In this document: positions 59,077 through 64,000 of the stretch, piece after piece
Numbering within the stretch: the first letter of the stretch is position 1
Layout: each line of letters starts with the position of its first letter
Assembly: GCF_001613205.1 (NCBI RefSeq)
Contig: NZ_BDBX01000004.1
Span: 434,001-498,000 of the forward strand
Source of the DNA: Nocardia sienata NBRC 100364
Lineage (GTDB): Bacteria; Actinomycetota; Actinomycetes; Mycobacteriales; Mycobacteriaceae
Length of the DNA: 64,000 nt
Reading direction: 5' to 3'
The notes under the pieces: generated by a model
The model's database searches: none
Told to the model about the DNA's origin: nothing
Seen by the model: the letters and a program-made list of their open reading frames with translations, nothing else
Program-made: the position numbers and the translations under genes

Positions 59077-59230
59077 GCGGTGTCGATCGAGCATGAGCGA
59101 GGACCCTCCGTGGTCACGCTGCGCTGCCGCCTCCGGGCCTGACTCGCTCATGCGGTGTCGATCGAGCATGAGCAAGGGCCCTCCGTGGTCACGCTGCGCT
59201 GCCGCCTCCGGGCCTGACTCGCTCATGCGG
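59070..59230. repeat. 75-bp tandem duplication with internal inverted repeat
   Basis: The sequence from 59071 recurs at 59146 (few mismatches) and begins again at 59221, period 75 bp. Each unit contains arms CGCTCATGC and GCATGAGCG (59070-59078 and 59091-59099; again 59145-59174) around TCGATCGA. Because 75 is a multiple of three, the copies stay in frame with thiY. Each copy repeats the ATGA-type start context found at the end of tenA. Confidence 0.9.
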
Positions 59231-59933
59231 CGGGCCAGGGCTGCGGATGCAGGGCGGTGTCCCAGAACATCAGCTCGTACCGGGTGGCCACGGTGAACGC
59301 TGTCGCCATCGCCGCACGGTCCCGCTCGCTCGCGGCCTCGGCCGCCGCGTCGACGAACGACCGGGCCGTGGCCGCGGCCTCCTGGAACTCCGCGGCGCCA
59401 TAGGTGGACACCCACTGGGCGTATGGATGGCCGGGGTCGGCCGCGAGGACCGCGGCCGCGCTCGCGGCCAGGCCACGGCCGACCTCGGCGTAGATCCAGA
59501 AACACGGCAGCGCGGCCGCCGCGCCTACGGCGTACGACTCGGTCGCGGCGGTGGCGATGAGATAGGAGACGTATCCCAGGCATGCCGTCGACGGTTCCGG
59601 CTCGCCCGCGCGGGCGGGAAGCCGGCTGTCGCTGAGCAGATCGTGGTGCAGTTCCGCCTCGACGGCGACCGCTGTGGCGGCCGAACCGGCCCAGAACCGC
59701 GCGGCCTGCGCGTCGGGTGACTTGGCCGAAAGGAGGGCGAGCGCCTTCGAATAGCCGGCGAGATACAGCGAATCCTGCTCTACGTAGGTGCGGAACACCT
59801 CGAGCGGGAGGGTGCCGTCGCCGAGCCGGCGCAGGAATTCGAGCTCATCGATGGCACCGCGCAGACCTTCGGTGCGCTTCCAGAGGTGTTCGGTGAATAC
59901 GCCGGATTCGGTGGTGTGCGCGCGTACAGCCAA
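59223..59933 (-). CDS. tenA: TenA family aminopyrimidine aminohydrolase / thiaminase II
   Basis: 236 residues. Catalytic Cys144 lies in AALPCFWIYAEVGRG, the Asp in VEQDSLYLAGYSKALAL (residue 54) and the C-terminal Glu in YELMFWDTALH, so it is the Cys-type (TenA_C) enzyme. It hydrolyses aminomethylpyrimidine from thiamine breakdown, returning the hydroxymethylpyrimidine for thiamine synthesis. TTG at 59933 is the start: AAGGA lies five bases before it, and no in-frame ATG is near. This site is the 3' end of a TPP riboswitch, so translation is probably shut off by thiamine diphosphate. First gene of the tenA-thiYXZ operon. Confidence 0.92.
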   Translation of the reverse strand: MAVRAHTTESGVFTEHLWKRTEGLRGAIDELEFLRRLGDGTLPLEVFRTYVEQDSLYLAGYSKALALLSAKSPDAQAARFWAGSAATAVAVEAELHHDLLSDSRLPARAGEPEPSTACLGYVSYLIATAATESYAVGAAAALPCFWIYAEVGRGLAASAAAVLAADPGHPYAQWVSTYGAAEFQEAAATARSFVDAAAEAASERDRAAMATAFTVATRYELMFWDTALHPQPWPAA

Positions 59934-60010
59934 GACATTCCTTCGTCAGCATTACCTGGACAGGTTCTCGGGTATGTTCTCAGCCCCGCGTTCGCGGAGC
60001 ACCCCGTGTC
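59934..60010 (-). promoter_or_regulatory. TPP riboswitch (THI element)
   Basis: Read on the minus strand, the conserved aptamer blocks occur in order: ACGGGGUGC, then GGGGCUGAGAACAUACCC, GAACCUG, GGUAAUGC and GACGAAGGAAU. P1 pairs GACA (60010-60007) with UGUC next to the tenA start. The AAGGA of the final block is also the ribosome-binding site, so ligand binding can block translation directly. No separate terminator hairpin fits between aptamer and start. Confidence 0.93.
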
Positions 60011-60227
60011 AGAACGAATCCGACCATAACAGTTGAGCGGCGCGCGGTGGGCGGTAGGTCGTACCGGGATCGGTTCACGGGAGTGGCCATTGGGCAGCCG
60101 CAGTGACGCCCACGTGCACGAACCGGACCGGGCCGTGGCCCAAGTGCGTCACCGATCGTGACATTTCCGCGACCATTTCGTAATCTAACAGTGATCTTGT
60201 CGTCGAGCGTTACGAGTAGTCATCATT

Positions 60228-60950
60228 ATGCCTGGTCAACACCGTAAACCGGCCCGAGTCGGAAAGATCGCTCCGCTGGCCGGAAGCGCGATCGCGGCGA
60301 CGGCGGTGATCGCGCTGTCGGTGACGGCGCGCCCCGGCCCGGATGCGCAACCCGTCGCGGCGGCAGCCGACGCGACGTCCGTCCCCGCCGCCGGCGACCT
60401 CGGCAAGCCCGCGCAGGCAACGACGCACGCGCCGGCTGCGCCGCAACCGATAGCCGGCATCGGCCGGATTCCGGAGGTGACGACGAACGTGCCCGATACG
60501 CCGGCACCGGCGGCCACGGTCGCCCGGCTTCCAGACCCCGCCCGCTACGCGAAACGGCATGCGCCTCCCCCGCCTCCCCCGCCTCCTGTCGTCCCGTGCT
60601 CCACCGAACTCGCCGGGGCGCGTCCGCAGGTGGCACAGGTGGGCAACCTGATCGACAAAACGTTCGGCGTCGGCGATATCGGCGGCGCCAACGGCCGCTA
60701 CGACGGCGATCACGGCGCGGGTCTGGCGCTCGACTTCATGACCTACGATCCCGCCCGCGGCGACGCGATCGCCGACTTCGTGCTGGCCAACAAAGAACGC
60801 TTCGGCGTGACCTATGTGATCTGGCAGCAGCGGTACAACGACGGCAGCGGCTGGTCGTACATGGAGGATCGCGGCGACCCCACCGCCAATCACTACGACC
60901 ACGTACACGTCTCGTTCGACTCGACGGCCGATATCCACGTGACCTGCTGA
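60228..60950 (+). CDS. Secreted M15-like cell-wall protein with proline-rich linker
   Basis: 240 residues. A membrane-spanning signal (about 18-36) is followed by a ~75-residue Ala/Pro-rich disordered region and eight consecutive prolines near residue 113-120. The C-terminal ~110 residues resemble the ARB_07466-like/M15-related domain of mycolate actinobacteria: TFGVGDIGGANGRYDGDHGA, LALDFM and NHYDHVHVSF, in which His and Asp residues form a zinc-site pattern (H-x6-D...HxH). It probably acts on, or binds, peptidoglycan outside the cell. ATG at 60228; the ~215 bp before it contain a possible -10 (TAATCT, near 60181) and nothing else recognised. Confidence 0.72.
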   Translation: MPGQHRKPARVGKIAPLAGSAIAATAVIALSVTARPGPDAQPVAAAADATSVPAAGDLGKPAQATTHAPAAPQPIAGIGRIPEVTTNVPDTPAPAATVARLPDPARYAKRHAPPPPPPPPVVPCSTELAGARPQVAQVGNLIDKTFGVGDIGGANGRYDGDHGAGLALDFMTYDPARGDAIADFVLANKERFGVTYVIWQQRYNDGSGWSYMEDRGDPTANHYDHVHVSFDSTADIHVTC

Positions 60951-61041
60951 CCCGCTTCCACGTTTCGGGTTAGCGGCGGGCCCGGTGGGTATCGCGCCAC
61001 CGCAATCACCCGACCGTCGAGGCGAAACAAGGAGGACGACG

Positions 61042-61359
61042 ATGGTCGCAACCGATGCGGATCGAGTCCGGGCGGCACTCTCCGACGCCGATTTTCCGGC
61101 CGAGAAACCGGAACTGGTGCACTGCGCGACCCGGGCGCACGCCGATAGCGACACGGTGCGCGCGCTGAAGGCCATTCCACCGGAGACCTACGGCAATCTG
61201 CAGGAAGTTCTGCAATCGGTGAATCTCGAGCCGCAGCGGTCGCCGGCGGCCCGGGCCGCTCAACGGCGCACCCACCACCATCCGGGTCTGGCGGAGCAGG
61301 AGATCGAGGTCCCGCCCAATCCGATCACCGAGGAACTCGGATACAACCGCGACAGCTGA
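61042..61359 (+). CDS. DUF2795 domain protein
   Basis: 105 residues. The central block VRAALSDADFPAEKPELVHC followed by ATRAHADSDTVRALKAIPPE and TYGNLQEVLQSV is the DUF2795 pattern of two helices and a conserved Pro-x-x-x-Tyr. The C-terminal third is hydrophilic with a His cluster (RRTHHHPG). Function is unknown; actinobacterial relatives are small cytosolic proteins sometimes tied to stress. AGGAGG lies six bases before the ATG at 61042, an excellent start. Confidence 0.8.
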   Translation: MVATDADRVRAALSDADFPAEKPELVHCATRAHADSDTVRALKAIPPETYGNLQEVLQSVNLEPQRSPAARAAQRRTHHHPGLAEQEIEVPPNPITEELGYNRDS

Positions 61360-61417
61360 CCGGATACCGGACTGGGAACGGCGGCATGATCCGCCCGAAG
61401 CTGGGTAGCCGCGGCAG

Positions 61418-62212
61418 ATGACCACGACACATCCCCTAGCTCTCGTGACCGGCGCCTCGAGCGGTATCGGTCTGGAACTCGCCACCGTGTTCGCCGAACG
61501 CGGCTATGACGTGGTCATGGCCGCCGAGGACGCGGAGATCGAAGTCGCGGCCGATACTGTGCGCCGTCCCGGCATCGAGGTACGTGCGGTCCAGGCCGAT
61601 CTGCGCACGCCGGAGGGCGTCGAACAGGTGTACTCCGCGGCGACCCAGGACGAACGGCCGCTCGACGCGGTCGCGCTCAACGCGGGAGTCGGTCGCGGCG
61701 GCAACTTCGCCGAGACCGACCTCGACGACGAACTCGATCTGATCGCGCTCAATGTGCGCTCGACCGTGCACCTGGCCAAGTTGACACTGGGCGATATGGT
61801 GCGGCGCGACACCGGTGGACTGCTGTTCACCTCCTCGGTCGCGGCGATGATGCCCGGCGCCGGGCAGGCGGTGTACCACGCGTCGAAATCGTTCATCCAG
61901 TCCTTCGCCGAGGCGTTGCGGGAAGAAGTGCGCGATACCGGAGTGACCGTGACCGCGCTGATGCCGGGACCGACCGATACGGATTTCTTCCGCCGCGCCG
62001 GTCTCCTCGATACCCCGATGGGTCGCGGCCCCAAGGAGGATCCGGCACGCGTGGCGCGACAAGGTGTGGACGCGCTGCTGCAGGACAAGCAGAAGGTCGT
62101 CGGCGGATCGCTGGGGACCCGTGCGCTGGCCACTGTCGCGCATGTACTGCCCGATTCGGTCAAGGTCACCGCGAGCCGGGTGATGAATGCCGCACTCCCC
62201 CACCGTTCCTGA
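61418..62212 (+). CDS. Short-chain dehydrogenase/reductase
   Basis: 264 residues of the classical SDR fold: LVTGASSGIGLELATVFAER is the NAD(P) loop, ALNAGVGRGG the NAG motif, LLFTSSVAAMMPGAGQAVYH then ASKSF the Ser and YxxxK catalytic residues, and VTALMPGPTDTDFFRRAG the C-terminal loop. It oxidises or reduces a hydroxyl or keto group; substrate unknown. The 58-bp gap behind the DUF2795 gene allows cotranscription. A short CCCGG/CCGGG hairpin (62221-62235) follows, before the convergent lysE gene. Confidence 0.85.
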   Translation: MTTTHPLALVTGASSGIGLELATVFAERGYDVVMAAEDAEIEVAADTVRRPGIEVRAVQADLRTPEGVEQVYSAATQDERPLDAVALNAGVGRGGNFAETDLDDELDLIALNVRSTVHLAKLTLGDMVRRDTGGLLFTSSVAAMMPGAGQAVYHASKSFIQSFAEALREEVRDTGVTVTALMPGPTDTDFFRRAGLLDTPMGRGPKEDPARVARQGVDALLQDKQKVVGGSLGTRALATVAHVLPDSVKVTASRVMNAALPHRS

Positions 62213-62423
62213 CCTGCTCGCCCGGATGGCCCGGGGGAGAGCGGCCCACGACACAGCAGCCAGCTTTCCCTGCCGCAGTAGACCCGCACACGGTCCCCAT
62301 TGTGGCCGGCACCTTGTGCGGCTGTTCCCGGGGCGATGAGATGACGGGATCGCCGGGCAGACCCAGTGCCCTGCCGCCGAGTGGACCCGGCAGGATGAGT
62401 ACAGCCCACGCCACGCCGGGTGT

Positions 62424-63068
62424 TCACCGACCGGAGACGCCCTGCTCCACCGCGACCGACGCACCGAGCCCGACGATCAGTGCCCCGCCCGCACCACCGA
62501 CGGCCTCCAGCCGTTTCGGCGACCGCGCGAACCAGCTACGCGCCGCGGAGGCGAGCAAGGCCCAGGTGCTGTCACATATGAGGGCGATCACCAGGAAGAT
62601 CGAGCCCAGCACCAGCAGCTGCAGCGGTAGCGATCCCGCGGCCTGATCGGCGAAATGGGGTAGCACCGCGGCGAAGAATACGATCGCCTTCGGGTTGGTG
62701 ACACCGACGACCACGCTCTGCCGGAACACCCGGCGCCCGCTCACCGGTGCTACGGGCGCACCCAGCACCTCACGCAGCGCCTTCCGCTCCCGGATGGCCT
62801 GGACCCCGAGATGGATCAGGTACAGCGCACCCGCCACCTTGACGATCGCCATGGCGGTGGCCGAGGCCGCCAGCACCGCGCCCAATCCCACCGCGACGAA
62901 CAGCAGGGCGATCTGTACACCCAGCGAGTGGCCCAACACCGAGATCAGTGCCGCGCGGCGCCCGAGGGTGAGTGCGCGCCCGATGGTGAACAGCACGCCG
63001 GGCCCGGGAACCACGACGATGAGGGTGGCGGCGGCGACGAAGGCGAGCAGATTGGCGACGGGAACCAT
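62424..63068 (-). CDS. LysE family amino-acid exporter
   Basis: 214 residues with six hydrophobic segments. VVVPGPGVLFTIGRALTLGR, GHSLGVQIALLFVAVGLGAV and GVTNPKAIVFFAAVLPHF (the conserved NPK loop) identify the RhtB/LysE translocator family. It exports amino acids or homoserine lactone-like compounds. ATG at 63068 has a GTTCCCGTCG-type leader with no strong ribosome-binding site. It is codirectional with the gas-vesicle genes but 84 bp beyond gvpK, so probably separate. Confidence 0.86.
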   Translation of the reverse strand: MVPVANLLAFVAAATLIVVVPGPGVLFTIGRALTLGRRAALISVLGHSLGVQIALLFVAVGLGAVLAASATAMAIVKVAGALYLIHLGVQAIRERKALREVLGAPVAPVSGRRVFRQSVVVGVTNPKAIVFFAAVLPHFADQAAGSLPLQLLVLGSIFLVIALICDSTWALLASAARSWFARSPKRLEAVGGAGGALIVGLGASVAVEQGVSGR

Positions 63069-63152
63069 CAGCGAATTCTATGTCCGGACAGCGGGTGCCG
63101 TGCCCCGGAATCGGCGGGCCGGTGTGCGATGACACCGGCAGCTATATTCCGG

Positions 63153-63458
63153 TCACCTGCCGGAAGGGTGCTCCGGCAGTAGCGGCCCGAGTGGGCCGAG
63201 GTCGATATTGAGGTCTTCGGGGGTCAGGCCGAAATGCTCGCGCAGCTCGTCCATTCGCTGCTCGAGGAGCATCAGCGTGGTGCCGATGCGCTCGACCTGG
63301 TCCTCGCTCAGATCGCCGGCGTCGACGCGCCGCAGGGCCTGCCGCTCCATCAGCTGACGCAGCAGTTCCACCAGGGTGAGGACGAGGGTGACCAGGCCAC
63401 GCTCCACCGATTCGGGATCGGTGTCGATACGCGGTGAGATACCGTCGAATTCGGTCAT
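63153..63458 (-). CDS. gvpK: Gas vesicle protein GvpK
   Basis: 101 residues. The whole GvpK pattern is present: IDTDPESVERGLVTLVLTLV, ELLRQLMERQALRRVDAGDL and EDQVERIGTTLMLLEQRMDEL then LNIDLGPLGPLL. GvpK is an essential minor assembly protein of gas vesicles. ATG at 63458 overlaps the stop of the GvpJ/S-type gene by 4 nt. It is the last gene of the visible gas-vesicle operon, which continues beyond the right edge. Confidence 0.92.
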   Translation of the reverse strand: MTEFDGISPRIDTDPESVERGLVTLVLTLVELLRQLMERQALRRVDAGDLSEDQVERIGTTLMLLEQRMDELREHFGLTPEDLNIDLGPLGPLLPEHPSGR

Positions 63459-63646
63459 GCCCGGGGCTCCTGCGTGGGCCCGTACAACGTGCTGACCGAA
63501 GAGATCAGCGCCCGCAACGAGATCTGCACCAGGTCGACATCGGCGATGGCGAGCTTGATATCGCCGGTGACGACGACACCACCCGCCAGCACCCGGTCCA
63601 GCAGGTCGACCAGGGCGATCCGGCGCTCGCTGTCGACGCTGTTCAC
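63455..63646 (-). CDS. gvpJ: GvpA/J/S-family gas vesicle protein
   Basis: 63 residues. RRIALVDLLDRVLAGGVVVT then GDIKLAIADVDLVQISLRAL is the conserved core of the GvpA/GvpJ/GvpM family; the hydrophobic helix and the acidic DVDLV are typical. It is shorter than GvpJ proteins of haloarchaea and may be the actinobacterial GvpS/M-type minor component instead of the main shell protein GvpA. GTG at 63646 is coupled to the upstream gene (4-nt overlap), and the stop is coupled to gvpK. The J symbol is tentative. Confidence 0.82.
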   Translation of the reverse strand: MNSVDSERRIALVDLLDRVLAGGVVVTGDIKLAIADVDLVQISLRALISSVSTLYGPTQEPRA

Positions 63647-64000
63647 CGCGGCTCGCGTTCCACACCCGCGAACGAATACGGAGGCCACGGGCCGGTGAGC
63701 TCGAGTCGGATACCCGGGAATTCGGCAGCGAGCGCGTCGACGGCCGCGGCGAAATCCCCGGCACGTTCGTCGTCGACCAGGTAGGTCCCGTTGAGCACCA
63801 TCCAATCACTGCGACCACTCAGCGCGGGATCGGTGGTCGGCTGACGGCGACCGGCCGCGGCGCGACGGCTCAACCGGGTATGGATGAGCTCCGCACGCTG
63901 CGCCGCATCGTGTTCCACGGTCTCCTGCGCGGACAGCTGAGCGCGGCGGCGGGCGAGATAGGCCGCGCCCGCACCTTTCCCGGTGTCTTCGGCGCGGGCC
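63643..64000 (-). CDS. GvpL/GvpF family gas vesicle protein, truncated by window edge
   Basis: About 118 residues of the C-terminus are visible and the frame stays open to base 64000. GKGAGAAYLARRRAQL near the edge, WMVLNGTYLVDDERAGDFAA and the C-terminal LTGPWPPYSFAGVE are family signatures of GvpF/GvpL, where the last is the hallmark end of the second ferredoxin-like domain. GvpF/L nucleate and assemble the vesicle shell. An internal GTG at 63918 could be mistaken for the start, but the conserved part continues upstream of it. The stop overlaps the next start by 4 nt. Confidence 0.87.
   Translation of the reverse strand, partial: ARAEDTGKGAGAAYLARRRAQLSAQETVEHDAAQRAELIHTRLSRRAAAGRRQPTTDPALSGRSDWMVLNGTYLVDDERAGDFAAAVDALAAEFPGIRLELTGPWPPYSFAGVEREPR

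Noticed and set aside
63643..63918. Complete 91-residue gene starting at GTG 63918
   Set aside because: The frame and the GvpL/F similarity continue upstream to the window edge, so this is the 3' part of a longer gene.
1..64000. CRISPR array, insertion sequence or integrase
   Set aside because: No regularly spaced direct repeats with unique spacers, no transposase and no integrase motifs were seen on either strand. The only repeats are those listed.

Overview
The window is GC-rich actinobacterial DNA. Several genes point to a mycolate-containing member of the Mycobacteriales, most likely Nocardia or a close relative: an antigen-85-type mycolyltransferase (33690-34673) and a second antigen-85-like protein fused to LysM repeats (36726-38099), an Lsr2 nucleoid protein (12949-13275), a mycothiol-dependent maleylpyruvate isomerase (52207-52833) and gas-vesicle genes at the right edge. 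The genus is an inference. No rRNA, tRNA, CRISPR array, insertion sequence or complete prophage was found.

Layout. (1) 1-10889, plus strand: a nine-gene exopolysaccharide cluster of Wzx/Wzy type (three glycosyltransferases, flippase, polymerase, Wzz-like chain-length protein without a kinase P-loop, Tat-exported beta-helix protein, DUF218 protein, class III aminotransferase), mostly with 4-nt overlaps. (2) 11308-17535: small single-gene units, including a DUF4304-like protein, a permuted NlpC/P60-like protein, Lsr2, a phage-type protein, an ADP-ribosylglycohydrolase, a UBP zinc finger, a cytochrome P450 and a frameshifted Cys-rich (DUF326-like) pseudogene. (3) 17758-19729: NsrR and flavohaemoglobin, a nitric-oxide detoxification pair. 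(4) 19841-28340: two transcription units pointing away from or around a LacI-family repressor: an NMT1/SsuA-type ABC importer with glycerate kinase, and a Gfo/Idh oxidoreductase, DUF993 protein and sugar isomerase. The same palindromic operator lies in front of both. (5) 28458-38099: accessory-looking genes (CoiA-like protein, DUF427, kinase-like phosphotransferase, alpha/beta hydrolases, Mut7-C protein, LysM-esterase) with several long gaps.

(6) 38108-48285, minus strand: the most interesting part. Eight closely packed genes run BCCP, biotin carboxylase, pyruvate-carboxylase-type carboxyltransferase, HAD phosphatase, a His-phosphotransfer (PEP-synthase-like) protein, its separate ATP-grasp partner, acetoacetyl-CoA synthetase and an amidohydrolase, with a divergent IclR regulator (48459-49220). 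The two-part phosphotransfer enzyme has the architecture of phenylphosphate synthase, the carboxyltransferase has lost the arginine that holds the carboxylate of pyruvate, and acetoacetyl-CoA synthetase would activate the product. I infer a biotin-dependent carboxylation of a methyl ketone such as acetone through an enol phosphate, giving acetoacetate and then acetoacetyl-CoA.

(7) 49385-54705: an IclR-controlled gentisate pathway (gentisate dioxygenase, fumarylpyruvate hydrolase, mycothiol-dependent maleylpyruvate isomerase, 3-hydroxybenzoate 6-hydroxylase) and a cupin gene behind a perfect CRP/FNR-type dyad. (8) 54727-60010, minus strand: an acyl-CoA ligase and a thiamine-salvage operon (TPP riboswitch, TenA, ThiY-, ThiX- and ThiZ-like proteins) with a 75-bp tandem duplication at the thiY start. 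(9) 60228-64000: a secreted M15-like protein, DUF2795 protein, SDR oxidoreductase, LysE exporter, and the 3' end of a gas-vesicle operon (gvpL/F-type, gvpJ/S-type, gvpK).
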